From: Aquanectria penicillioides
Taxonomy: Eukaryota; Ascomycota; Sordariomycetes; Hypocreales; Nectriaceae
Length of the DNA: 64,000 nt
Reading direction: 5' to 3'
Assembly (NCBI GenBank): GCA_003415625.1
Contig: PYIU01000007.1
Coordinates: 2,914,001 to 2,978,000, forward strand
The notes under the pieces are model-generated. The model saw nothing but the letters and a program-made list of their open reading frames with translations. It searched no databases and was not told the DNA's origin. The translations under genes and the position numbers were made by a program. Every line of letters begins with the position of its first letter. Positions within the stretch are counted from its first letter, which is position 1. This document shows, piece after piece, positions 39,421 to 51,600 of this stretch.

Positions 39421-39606
39421 TTACCGCTTGACGGTCTGCTGCTTGACGGTCTGCCACTTGACGGTCAATGACTCGACACTAAGTCACTCCAACGCTGAGT
39501 CGTTGGACACTAAGATGCAATGGACGTCTGGGCATTAGACGTCTGGACTTTAGACGTCTGGACTTTAGACGTCTGGGCGTCAGACGTCTGGGCATTGGAC
39601 GTCTAG
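39395..39606. repeat. 15-bp minisatellite with GACGTC core
   Basis: GACGTCT occurs six times at exact 15-bp steps (39523, 39538, 39553, 39568, 39583, 39598), preceded by three CTTGACGGTC units also in 15-bp steps (39427, 39442, 39457) and diverged units between and before them, about 14 units in all. Read on the plus strand in one frame the better half gives LDVWA/LDVWT pentapeptides; three stop codons interrupt the older half. AGACGTCT is a palindrome containing the ACGT core that bZIP proteins bind. Confidence 0.85.
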
Positions 39607-41605
39607 AAAAAAAAAATTGAATTTTTTTTTTGTGACCTCACACGAGCCTACTCCCTCGCCAAGATCGAATCCAAAGCGTCAAATTTCAAGTTCATAGCTA
39701 GTGGGCGTTTCTTGTCCCCCTTTTCTTCTATTACTCCGCCATTGTGTTCCGAGTCGATGCAATGAATCTTAATTCATGTCATCCATAATTCTCCTATGAA
39801 GTTGTGATTCGGCGCCTGGTGACATTATAGTTAGTGGTCGCGGCGCCGAATCGAGATTTCGCCCTGGTTACGGTGCCAAAATCCAACAAAGGCGTAAAAC
39901 GCTCGTCCAGCGGTTGAAATGCGGAACTAGCGAGCCAGCAGAGGAGCAATAAAGCTGACAAGGTTTCCTGAAGAACCAGTGTCACCGCTGTCAGCCTCGA
40001 TTCCTTCCTCTCCACAGCCCGCCTGCACCGGCATCATCGGCTTGTTGGAGACCCCACGTCGGCGATGTTCACTCTGCCATGGGAGGCCCTGTCACCGTTA
40101 GATTATCTCCCGCACCTTTCAGTCAGGAGGCGCTAACTTGGGCTGTCTCCAGCAAAGAAGCTGTGGCCGAAGTATTTCGATTGGCCATCGCCACTGCACA
40201 GACTTTAATATTGCACACCCTGCAGGGTTTCAAAGCGGCGAAACGTTCTGGAAGTTAAGTTGGCTTGCTACTCTGTGGTGTCGTGAGGGACCCCCGCGAC
40301 AATCCCAGAAGTCTTTCACCCCGTTTTCGACAAACAATACTGACCTTCCCCTTGGAGTGCGCGATCGGACGGCAAATAGTTGCTTTTTGTGGTCGTAGGG
40401 ACCCTGTGCCCGAGGGGGCTGTCACATCGCCCAACACTTCAGCCCAGGCTGCGGCTTCCACCACTTCGTCTGAAAACAAGGCCGATCAATTAGTAGACTG
40501 TAGTCTGTGTGAAAAATTACTTGCGGGCTCTTTGCTCCTTACTTGACGCATCTTTTCTCTTTGTGGGTTCCCCAGCGATGCGGCAACACGGGCTCCGGGA
40601 AACACATGGGTTGTGTTCCATAACTCGATCCAGCTAAAACCAGTCTGGGCGATTGTCGTCGACAAAATGAGCCAAAACGACGGGGGCTCGTCCAAAAACC
40701 CGGGGCCGAGGCTTGCAGGTTTGTCTGCCACCCCAACCCAAGGGGCGCTATGCTCTATTAGTGTTGAGTGAGCTGTTATGTTCGCACAGAGAAGGGGGGT
40801 ATGGTTTTGCTGACATCTGGCGGACTGGAAAGGGGAAACTCGCAATGCCGAGCGACCGTCTAAGAGGGTCTATGCTCAAGGATACGCCTATAGGGTGGCT
40901 AGGAGGATCTTTGGTTGTGATCGCTTGCAGGGTCCATGTTTCTGGTCGATAGTGGTATGTACTCCGTAGGTGTGTGACCGTGTGTCATGCCGTGCCAAGC
41001 CCTTAGTCGCTCGCGAGCACGTTCGCAAGAATGTCCTGGGCCAGGGTTCCTTCACGAGGTAGTAGGACTACGCGTCAACTGCGTTGTTGGCGAGCTCGCC
41101 ATCCTCGCAGACTAGAGGTAAACTTACACCCACCCTCTATTGATTGGCAATCCCCCAACTCCGGAACCACCACGTTTGAATGCCAGGATGTCTCTGCTTC
41201 CACCACATCGGCCATCCCGCCAGCCCACCTTCAACTGGCCATGTTCACTCACCAACTTCGGCACTGAGAGACAAGCGTTGTACTCTCAGCCCACCACACA
41301 TTGGTATTCTCTCGACGCGCTCAGCACATTTCTCCATTGATTCGCAGCTCAATCTCTTGTTTGCTTCATTGACTGTCGAATAACAAATTCTGCGAAATTG
41401 TCGCTCTACTCTTTTCTCCTAGCTTCGAACTCGTCCTTATCACTACCAGCAGCCCAACTGCATGGTCACAACTGATATGTAGCTCGATCTAAGCCATACC
41501 AACCACCGTATCCACCCAACCATTTCTCAAGCAGGCCGCACCAACCCATCATGTTTTCGTCAGGATAACCGTCCTAGTGATTACATACACCGTCGTATTT
41601 AAGTA
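39607..41605. other. Intergenic, no gene recognised
   Basis: Begins with an A10/T9 stretch just after the minisatellite. Short frames only; CAGCCCAGGCT at about 40439-40450 is part of the repeat shared with 37.4 kb. Confidence 0.4.
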
Positions 41606-41877
41606 TCAATTCTTAGAGTTCTTTTTCTTGTCTTGCGGTTTATCCGGAACGAGAGGCCCATCTTGGTCAGCAGAGTGTGCTGCTGCCCTCTGAATCAAAC
41701 GGTCTTGGACAGAAGAAGTATCGTAGACGAGCAAAGTCAACATATAGAGACAATTTTCACCCCTAAGGAGCCATGAGCATTCTCTCTCCTTGATTTCATT
41801 AATTGGCAAAGCGGGATAGAAGGCCAAACTCACTTGGTGTCTCCACATGGGAACTCAGAAGGACTGGTAGACTTCAT
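41606..41877 (-). CDS. YDT-family miniprotein, copy 8 (two exons)
   Basis: Predicted 66-residue protein of unknown function. Exon 1 is 41834-41877 (MKSTSPSEFPCGDT), the intron is 41763-41833 (71 nt, consensus GTGAGT donor, CCTTAG acceptor, phase 2), and exon 2 is 41606-41762. Nineteen nucleotides after the acceptor comes MLTLLVYDTSSVQDRLIQRAAA, then a tail ending in a lysine-rich PQDKKKNSKN. The tail aligns with that of copy 4 (S-D-G-LV-D-PQ-KK pattern). Two cysteines flank the splice junction (FPCGD and GENCLY). A TATA box (CTATAAAG) at 42031-42038 lies about 155 bp upstream. Without the intron the second exon would look like an 80-residue frame starting MWRHQ, but that start overlaps the donor site and is not supported by the sister copies. 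Confidence 0.78.
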
Positions 41878-42030
41878 GGTATAAGGAAGGCGGATACGAC
41901 AATGAGTTGGCGATTTCAAGTCAAGATCATGGATCTGAAATGTGCGGATATAAAGCAATCTGGGCTGTATTTACTGGATAAGCGGCGCGGTCTGGCGGAG
42001 AAGGCTTTACGAGGAGATGCAGCGCAGTGT

Positions 42031-42038
42031 CTTTATAG
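42031..42038 (-). promoter_or_regulatory. TATA box of YDT copy 8
   Basis: CTATAAAG on the minus strand, about 155 bp before the ATG at 41877. Confidence 0.5.
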
Positions 42039-43936
42039 TTAGGAAACGTGCGCTTCTCATGGGAGTGCTCTGGCAAAACCACAAAGCATCATTTGGAAGT
42101 AGCGCGGTTGTCTCAGCCGTAGGAACCGTCAGACGGCAAACCTTGCGTGGATGTCCCATGCATTGAGGCCATGGTTACCAAAGAGCGGGACCGCGAGGCA
42201 TAGAGAAAAGCGTCGTGTATGAGTTCCGAACCTTTACGTGCTGATTAGGGGTGTGGCGTTGTCAGACAAATGGGATTGAGTTAGTGGCCTGTGGGCAGAC
42301 TGGCTTTGGCATCAACTGGCGGACGCTGGCTGAGCTAGCATGTTTTGCGGGCAAAAGTTACCAGGGTGCTCAGGGTATCGAGGAGGCTCTGGTCTAGGCG
42401 CAGATGGCAGTCCGCCTGGGGTCTGGGAAGAGGAGTAGCGCAAGACCAGGGCCCAAGGCGAGAAGTTTCGGCGAGAACTTCATTACTGCACTCGTCCAAG
42501 CTTGACTGAAGGCGTGTCGTTCACACACCAAGGATACCCTAGTTCCATGCCATTCATAATGCGGACAGACCAAGCCACCTTTCAGAGCCGACCTGCACAT
42601 TCTGGCGCGCGTACCATTGTCAGGGATCGGTGTTGGCCAGTGCCATCATCCCCGTGGACCATGTGAATTGTATCTCAAACCATGCCATCCACGGAAAGGT
42701 GCCAATATCGTGCCGCACCGCAGCCAAACTTTGCCCGCCCATGCATGGGTGTGGGGAGGATTTTCGAGGCCGCAAGGTTTCCGTTGACCGAACCCACGAA
42801 GCCGAAATTGCGGGTAGGAGACCGGGCGGACTTCTCCATACCGACCACGCCCCTCGGGGGGAATGCGTGCCCTCTATCCGTACCCCAGTCCGCCATCGTG
42901 CCGATCAACAGCATCAGAGTCCATCTCCGCTCCTCTCCCAAACTATGCATAGCACATGACCCTATCCCAGCACGCCAGAGCCGACCCACAGGATCAGCAC
43001 CTAACGCTCGCCTCAGGTAGGAAGCATTAGACCAATCATGTGGAACTACCATGTCTTACTACTGATATAGTACTGAATACCGAGAGATACTGTCGATCCA
43101 TGGCTGGCTAAGGCTATAAAAAAACGGAAATAGAGGGTTCAAGGCCGGAGCATTGTAGAATCAAGGGCAGGGTGCCTCCTGCAGGTCCAGTAAATATCCT
43201 GGGCCGTGGCGGACATGAGGAAAGAAGTAGATGCCTCATATCGCCTGGTAAGCCGAATGCGTGTTTGCAGGCCCCAAGGGACAAACCCAAGGGACGACCA
43301 GACAGGACGGCCTGGAAGGGCAATTGGAAGGACAACCTCAAGGCACCAGACCAGGGCCCGACACCAAGACAAGGGACCGAGGCCAGGTACTAAACGAAAG
43401 GCTGTCCAAGATGAAGCTCCATTCGATCCGACACGGCCCCACCCATGCACGCAGATCCGTTGGGCGGCTCAGGGAGAAGAAGCTGTGAAATCCCCGGTGG
43501 GGTGTCCTCATTGATAAGGCCAAACCTTGACGCTTGCCTATCAACAGAATTTCCGCATCCCATCCTTGACACGTTTCACGGTTTACCTGTCGTGCCGTGG
43601 AGCAGGCAAGGGTCTAAAGGAGCAATTGCGGTCCACAATCGTGTTGATGGACTAGCGGATCAGATAGCTCACTTGACTTGACGGGATTAGTTTAACTCTC
43701 AGAGTTTGTCGCGCAGCATGATACAAACCGTCGAGTCGCCACCACACACGGCATCTTAGCTCCAGGGTATGACCACACAATGTGCAAGTAATCGAGGGGC
43801 ATAATTATATATAACTTATAAACTAACGGCTTATTCCGATTGACTAATCTTTCTCATTTTAATGGTCTAAAGTTTGTTTTCGCTACAAGCATGCTAGAGG
43901 GCTATTCTAGAAAGCAATGTGCAATGCGATGCTATT
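42039..43936. other. Intergenic, no gene recognised
   Basis: GC-rich stretch with overlapping frames in all phases at 42.6-43.6 kb, typical of composition rather than coding. 43800-43860 is AT-rich, in the 3' flank of the HeLo NLR. Confidence 0.4.
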
Positions 43937-46900
43937 CTACAAATATTGACAAGCCCGCTTTGCGTCTCCTGCAAATTCCCTGGTAGGATCAATCGATCGC
44001 TGCCGCTTTCTTGTACCACTAGCCCTGTACCCTTCATATTTGCCCTGTGACGCAATATGCCCTTTCTCATCGTTAATCTCCTCGCCGCCATTGGTTTCAA
44101 GCTCGTCCTCACTACCATCATTACTATAGTCTTCAAAGTCATACTCCTCTTCAGATTCCTGCATAATGCATGAAACCATTTCCGCTTCATTCCGCTTTTG
44201 GTACATTTTCAGCAATTCAAGTGTTCTTTGCCTCTCAGGAACACTGAACTTGGTCATTATGAGCTGCTCCAAGTCTAGCCCGCTCGGTTCTACATCCGCA
44301 CCAGTATTTAAAAATGCCTCCACGGTTGTCAAAACGGATAGCTGTTCCTCGGGCACACTGCCCAGTTCTTGGGACCTTTGTATTCTTTCTTTCAGCCACA
44401 TAGTCCACCACGTCCCATGGCCGCCTGGCAGGATCTCATTTGCATTGCAACCCGTTTGAAGCAGCAGCCTAACCATGTCATCAGAAGCATGTCTCCTCCG
44501 CCATGATTCCAGAAGGTGTGCTCGATGCATGTCGGCATGGAGGAGAGATTCGGCTGGGATGGTAAACTTGGAAATGGGCATGCAGTAACATAAAGAGCTC
44601 GCCTCAACGAGAGCTAATAAGCTCGAGTTTTCTTTAAGATAGTTAACTGCTCCTGACTCAACTGCAAGTATGAGGCTGAGGTGCAAGGATATCTGGCTTG
44701 GCACCTCCTTGTGAGCCTCGAGAAAGGCGGATGCTTGAGAAGACCGGAGCAGCAGGCTGCGACATTCCAGGTTGTCGAGGACTGGTTGCATCATCCAGAA
44801 AATGTTGCTTTTACTCAAAGGCAATGCATGGTCTGCTTCTGACCCCCAACTAAACCCATCACACATGAGACGAAGGACTTGGCCATCAAGTGGATCTTGA
44901 AGAGCAACGCTCTGCATAGCTAGGTGCAAGTTCCCCAATGACATGGCCGTCGCGGCATCGAATTCGTCGTCAGGCATCTTGAGGCAGTTCAGCTCCCAGA
45001 CTTTCTGGTTGCTCAAGAACTCAAACACAGTACGGTGCATAAAGGATACCTTGGAATCAATCCATCCGTCATGGCCAACCTCCCCTATTGCGCCGATGCA
45101 GAAGCATTGAGTCGAGTCGCTTTCCAGTACGGTCGCCTTGATAACTTCAAGAAGACCGCCGCACCGACTTCTAAGCCGGCCATCAAGGTCTTCGCACAGT
45201 TCTCGTTTCGTTTCTTCGGATAATCTTTGGACGGGCATAGGGTCGAGGTGATAATCGCCCGCCAACGCCAGCCCAAGTGCTGGCATTTCCTTCACTCTGG
45301 ACCAAGTTCGCGCTTCCTGTTGTGCGTAACATATTCGTAGAAGCCGGGCAGCCTGCTCTCTGTGACGCTGATTAACCCGGCTGAGCATGTGTTGGAACAT
45401 GTCTTCGAGCTCTGGAGGCAACTCGTCCACCCGGTGGCGAAGTTCCGATATCCTGTCGTAGTCGGCGAAACCGGAAAGGAGAGACCGGCAAGCGAGAACA
45501 ACCCATAGGAAAACACCTGAAGCTTTATCAACGACGTCTGCCATAATCTGTGTCGCCCCTTCCGGGTCCCGCCCTATTAGTTTCTTCATGTAATTGTTGC
45601 CGCCGATGACGTTTTCTACATAGGCTGACATATCTGCCCTTGTGAGGTCCTGAAGTTGAAGCATCGGCAGGCCACTGAAACCAGCCACACATTCCGGAAT
45701 CGGTCGACTTGAAGCTATGATTTTAATGCGAGGGTTAACGGCAAGCATCTTGATAAATGCTATCCCATGCTTGTAATCACCAACATACTCGTCGAGACCA
45801 TCAATGAACAAACAAAACTTCCCTATGCTGTGCGCCTTCGAGATGACTTCAAAAGCATGCTTTGATTCAGCAGGGGATGGAGGGATGATGTTGTCATGGG
45901 CATCGTATGCCTCCTTCCACATTTCAGGAAGAGCATCGGAGATGAGAGATTGGTGTTTTGAGAGGATATGGTATAAGAGTGCTCTTGAGAGCCCTTCCTG
46001 GGTGTTTTGCTCAGGAGTACCGAGATACCAAAAGAAAAAGTCACCGACAGTGCACCCCTCTTCTCCAGCCCATTCAGAAAGGAGCTCTGTTTTCTTCGGT
46101 GAGTTGAACAGATATTTCATCAGCGTTGACTTTCCGCTCCCTGCTTTGCCCGAGACCCAGTAAATGCCGTTGTGGGCTCGTAGCCATTCCGACAGGTCAT
46201 CCCACGAGCCAATCGGCTCCAGAGACCAGTGGAAGGTTTCTTCATGCGCTTCCAGAATGCTTTCCCTGCGGTCGTTTATTTTTCTGAACCAGAGCGATTT
46301 CAGGATTTGCTTCTCGCAGCGGGTGTGGATAGCTTCTTGGGCAGATTTGGCGATGCTGTTGTGATGATCCGATGATGCCTCAAAGACCATTCTGAGATGA
46401 TTGACATCTTGTATCTGTCTTAGGTCTTGGCTGGCTATGACGTTCAAATCTCTTGCCTGCTCATCGAGCCTAGGTGGGACGATTTCTTTTTAGTTTTGTT
46501 GTAAAGTGAGCCAACTCGGCCACCAAATCCCCAAACTTTTGTTTGTCTCGGATGACCCATCGAGCTTTTTCTCGAACAGAAGGCCCCGCTTGACTTCTCT
46601 TGATGCCAATTTCTAGAGCTTGGAACTTGCTAAGGAATCTTTTTAGGGAAGGACCGCTCATCGCTGGGGCCTCATCTTCATGGTCGGACCAGGGCTCGTC
46701 GTCCAGCCCATACCGCTGTCTCAGCTGCGAGGCATCACTGAGTAGCAGCCGGATGCATTCTAGGATCTGGATGACTGAATTTTGGATTTCATGCTGATCT
46801 AGCCGGTTGTCGTGATCATCCTGAAGGAGGCGGACTTGCTCAGCCCATTGCAGAAGAATGAACTTCTCGACATCGAGCTTTGTTGCGAGAATGACAAAGT

Positions 46901-47006
46901 CACGTCTGAGATTGCGCGAGGCTGCGAACAGTTCGAATAAATCGATGGCATCCTTGAAGGCGCCCACGATACCGACGACGCCAATGACCAGACCGGCAAC
47001 TTCCAT
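43937..47006 (-). CDS. HeLo-NACHT NLR (STAND) protein, one frameshift
   Basis: Fungal NLR with a HeLo cell-death execution domain; 1022 residues if the frame is joined. It starts at 47006 (MEVAGLVIGVVGIVGAFKDAIDLFELF, a typical HeLo start), and LATKLDVEKFILLQW and the arginine-rich helix that follows also match HeLo. NACHT carries Walker A GKAGSGKS at about 286-293 and Walker B FCLFIDGLDE at about 397-406. The C-terminal third has no WD or clear ankyrin repeats that I can see; it ends in an acidic stretch (ESEEEYDFEDYSNDGSED) and a basic RKRQRS. The two halves are in different frames: in the A-run read on the minus strand (46487-46491) there is one A too many, after which KEIVPPRLDEQARDL would continue in the NACHT frame. 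Removing one base makes the total length divisible by three. HeLo domains form membrane-damaging assemblies on activation in HET-S and relatives, so loss by frameshift would silence the receptor. Confidence 0.85.
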
Positions 47007-47234
47007 GTCCCCTTGGGATTTGGGCTGACAGAGTGTCTGGATCTGTTGCTGGAACAAGGAAGCCTGGCAAGTAGATCCAGTTGCGCTATTTCAACCATGG
47101 CCAACAGCCTATAAAACCAGTCGATTCGATAAGTCAGCAGAAGGGAGAGATTATTGTGGCTCAGCAAGCCACAGTTGGCAAATCCTTCGGAGTATCAAGC
47201 GTAGAGATGCGCGAGCGGATCTTCAATTAAATTC

Positions 47235-47790
47235 TCAACCCTTCTGGTTGTTGTCACGAGCAATCAAATCCATCCAGGACAGGTCCTGGGCTGAAAAAAA
47301 AAAAAAAACATCGGACGCGTCAACATGGTCCGTAATCACGTCGTCCCATGCGGATAAGAAGAAATCTGTAGTCTCAAAAGAAGTACCTCCACCCGCAGTT
47401 GGCTCCACAGGGGCCAGCTTGATCCAGTGTGCCGAAACCCAAGCAAGCGATCGATATACTTGTTGTTCGAAACCCGTCGCTGTTGGGTAATTCGGTCGTG
47501 ATATTGCCAAATAGCAGAGGCAACGTCTTCGAGAATGCGGTCGTATTGCTTTGCATAATGACTGATGTCGGATTCCTCCCGTAGGAACTCGATAGCCATG
47601 TCGAAAGGCTTTTCAATCTCAAAACTCATGCGAGGATCGACGAACATTGAAAATCCAAGTACGAGCGCGGTAGCGAAAACCATGCTCTAAAAGATTCAGA
47701 ATTGGCGAATGCCTCGAGAAATAAGATGCACCGACTTGATGAAGCATTTGTTTGGTGATAGACCGCCCGATTGGCTAGTGTTGTAAACGG
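47235..47790 (-). pseudogene. 3' remnant of a Zn2Cys6-type transcription factor
   Basis: Three overlapping pieces in different frames resemble the C-terminal half of fungal-specific transcription factors. First comes TLANRAVYHQTNASSSR (about 47740-47790). Next is VFATALVLGFSMFVDPRMSFEIEKPFD with AKQYDRILEDVASAIWQYHDRITQQRR and YIDRLLGF (47336-47683). Last is VEPTAGGGTSFETTDFFLSAWDDVITDHV through LSWMDLIARDNNQ (47235-47510). The GFSMF and QYDRIL...Y..R....RR...YID patterns are familiar from that family. No zinc-cluster DNA-binding domain or start is present, and the frame changes at least once, so it cannot encode a working regulator. A 45-nt intron (GTGCAT to TTTTAG) between the first two pieces is possible but does not restore the frame. 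An A15 run (47294-47308) lies inside the last piece. Confidence 0.55.
47294..47308. repeat. A15 homopolymer
   Basis: Fifteen consecutive A residues within the transcription factor remnant; on the minus strand it inserts a run of Phe codons. Confidence 0.85.
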
Positions 47791-48608
47791 TTTTGATTAT
47801 GTACACTGCAGAGTCTCCACTGATGACTCTCGATAGTTGCTCTAGGTTTGAGCAATACAGCGCAAGCGTAACGAAAATTGACCGTCATCCATTGTGTTGG
47901 TGGCCAAGGGATGGTGGACTAGGGTGGTTGTGACCTTAGCCGAGAGGGATAAAAACGGCCACTGCGGGATTGACAGAAGACACGCAGAACTCTCCAATTC
48001 ATTATTGTTTTTGAAATTTGGATTTTGGCCCAATTGTCCTGCTTCATGGCTGGTTTTGGTCTTTACATGAATTCCTCGTCTTTATCTTTATTTTTATGAT
48101 TGCCTTGCCACTAAAAGCATCTAATCAGATGCTTTCCCACACAATTGGGTAGTTCGCAGATGCCTAGCTATGCTGACGAAGTCATCGTCAGCATACCCTA
48201 TACCTAACAGCTCTGGGCGGGATGTGTGTTTTGGATTGGGGTGACCCTTCCTACCAACAAACCATGCACTGACAATGGGCCTTGTAGTTGGGATAAAATC
48301 GACTAGTCATCATCTAGAGTTCTAAATCGCCAAATATCAACACCTGCATCACGCTTACAGTGTTCGGAACTTTCTAAAATGGCGATATTGTAGATAAATT
48401 CATATGAGTCAATGACCAACATCTTTCATAAATAATTGTGCCTCAAATTGAGGCGGAGAACGAAACGAGACCATCTGGTCTAGTCACGGTGTTGAAACCG
48501 TCGACCTCAAGCATTTGTGTTGAAACAACTCTGGCAATAAACACACTATCCTATGACTGTGCTAAGATCCAAATCTAGCGGAATTCAATCATTGGCGCTT
48601 TCTCTGAG
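47791..48608. other. Intergenic, no gene recognised
   Basis: Between the transcription factor remnant and the stop of the copper ATPase; short frames only. Confidence 0.4.
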
Positions 48609-51600
48609 CTAGAACTTCGACCAGCGCAAAAGGACTGCCGCAGCAATGACGGGCAGGACACTGACGAGTTCTCCCAGCCCGGCAAACTCGGGCGGAATTC
48701 TTGCCTTTTGGAGCGCTCCAGAGGCGAGCAGGATCGCAAAGGTATTGTAGACGAAACTCCAGCCAAAGTTAAACTTGATACGGTTCACTGAAGACTTGCT
48801 GGCGTTCATCATGGTGATGATCCCGGACAAGGCCGGCCGCATGAGAACAACATCTGCAGCTGACTGCGCGATGTCGGTGCCTTCGTTCATGTGAACACCA
48901 ATGGTAGCTTGAGCCAGTGCCACTGCATCATTGGTTCCATCACCGCAAAAGATGACGACGGGTTTATTTTCACTTTTTCCGTCGCTCTGCAGATCTTGAA
49001 TGTAGTCCTTCTTGTCAGCAGGGGAACTGCGGGATCGAACGTTTTCAATGGGTATTCCTAGTTTTGCGGCAACCTTTTGGACAGCACCTTCATCATCGCC
49101 AGATACAATGTGGACAGATGCACCTCGCATCTGGAGTGATGAGATGGTGTCGGCGGCATCAGGTCGGATCTCGTCATCGAGGCCATAGACGGCCATCAGG
49201 GCACCGTTGACAGTAAAACAGAGTACAGTATGGCCTTGGGTCAACATCGGCCCCACCACAGGGTGTGAGGAGAAGCCTAGCCAGCGGGCATTGCCAGCTC
49301 TCAAAATTTGGCCAGATGCTGTAGTTTCCACTCCTCTTCCTGTAAGGCTCTTCGGTGCTGGTACAGGAGATAATTTGACGCCCTGGCTTTTGAGATGAGT
49401 GGCGACTGCGACGGAAACAGGATGTCGACTATCCTTGACCAAACCCAAGAGCAAAGAAACGGAGGATCCATCTCCTAGAAGCTGTTCTGCATTCACCGAA
49501 AGATTTCCTCGTGTTAAAGTTCCAGTCTTGTCAAAAACGACGTGCGAAGACTTGTATGCAATCTCGATAGCATCGGCAGACTTGAAAATCACCCCTCGCT
49601 CTGCTGCAGCGCCACTGGCAATCACAATAACCATGGGTACGGCGAGGCCGATTGCGCAGGGGCATGAAACAATCAGAACCGTTATGGCGTACGTAATTGC
49701 TTCGACTGTCGCCTTTGATCCCCCTTGGTATCGGACAGCCACACCCACTGCAATCCACACACAAAAGGTGACGATAGTCAGGCAGACTACGACCGGGACG
49801 AAATAAGACGCGACGCGATCTGCCAAGTTCTGCATCTTTGGCTTTGACAGCTTAGCCTCGTCAACCATGGCTGCGATGGCGTTGATGGTATTGTCACTGG
49901 GCAAACGTGCGAGGCTGATGACTAGCACACCTGGTCCGTTGACCGAGCCGGCAATTACAACTGACTTGGGATATTTCTCGACTGGCCGAGACTCTCCCGT
50001 AATCATTGCCTCGTCGACTTCAGATGAGCCCGTTATGACAGTACCGTCAGTTGGGATCCTGGTATCGGGGAGAACCTTGAAGACGTCGCCGTATTGCAAC
50101 AGTCTGGTATCAATCTCTCGCTCGGAACCATCCCGGTCGATGAGAATGGCAGTCGAAGCTTGAAGGGATCGAACGGAGATGGATTCAACGGCTCTCTGGC
50201 GGGCAAGCGCTGCAACATAGCGTCCAACCATAATCAGAGACACGAGAAGGGTGCTAGTCTCAAAGAATTGGCCCGTTGAGAGTGGCTTGCCGGTCATGAG
50301 ATAGCCATACGAGACAACTGAGAATATGTACGCCGCGCTGGTGCTCAGCACGATCAAAAGGTCCATCTCAATGACCCGAGAAAAAACCAGTGCCTTTAGG
50401 GCCTTCGGATAGAATGGGCCTGCAATGACCACCTGAACAATTGTAGCTAGGGCGAGAGAGGCAGAAACGTACGCAGTTTTTCGTTCGGGTATCGGTGCCC
50501 ATGCCATAACGAGTACGGGGATGGTCAGCACTGCGGAAAGCAGCGTCATGTATCCCATCTCGCGAACATGTTTACTGCCGGCCTCGAAAGACGGATCACC
50601 GCGGAGGGGAGCAAGTATAGCGGGGTTTTCCCAGCCCTTGTCCATGAGATCACGAGCGCCAACAACCTTGGGGTCGTAAGTGACTTGAACTATGTTCTTC
50701 TCGACGATGGAAATTTCCGTCACTCCTTCTGGCCACTTCCGGTTGATCATGTCCAATGGGTCCCCTGGCGCAATAACGTCGATGCTAGTGCCCTTGGTTG
50801 TGATTCGGCTGCATTTAAACTCGGTGGTTCGCTCCAGATGTTTCATGACCTCATCGACAGAGCCGAGGCGCAGATCAAGGTTGAACTCAGCCCTGGAGAG
50901 CACCAGACTAGTCTTGAGATTCTTGACAGCCGGGACCGTGCCGAGTGTTCTGTTGAGCTTAGTTTCGCATCCAGTACAAGTCATTCCAGAGATACTCAGA
51001 ACAACCCGTTCGTTTCCATTAACTTGCTTTTCCAAGTCTTGTAGAGAGGCGAGTGGGACTGCATCCTTCAGGGCAGCTGGCTTCTCAGAGGAGCAACACG
51101 CATTAGAGCAAGAGTCACTTGTAACGTCGACTTTCTTCATCTCACAGAAGCTATCCACGCATGGCTTTAGGTCTGAAGTAATGACTTCAGTTTTGGGGGT
51201 TTCGGAGTCAGAGCAACACTTGGCTCGGGTCTCGGTGGGCTTCGGCTTACAACATCCATCAGAGCAAGAACTTTTTGGACTCTCGGCAGGCTTGGGCTCG
51301 CAACAGTCACTAGAACAAGCCGTAGGACTCTCGACGGGCTTCGGTTTGCAACAGCCGTCATTGCAATTATTGTCCAATGCAAGCTTCGGCTTCGTATTCC
51401 CGGAACAGCAGTCAGGAGACTCGTTTACCGCCGACCTTGTCTCGCAACAATCACTAGATGGTTCTTTCTTAGCGTCGACCGGCGGAGAGCCGCAACAAGA
51501 GTCGGTGCAGCCCAGCTCTTTTGGCGAGATCTCGGGCATTAGGTCGTTAGAACAACAGCCCTTTGAGAAGGGGTCTTTGGGAATGGCGACTTCTTTCACC

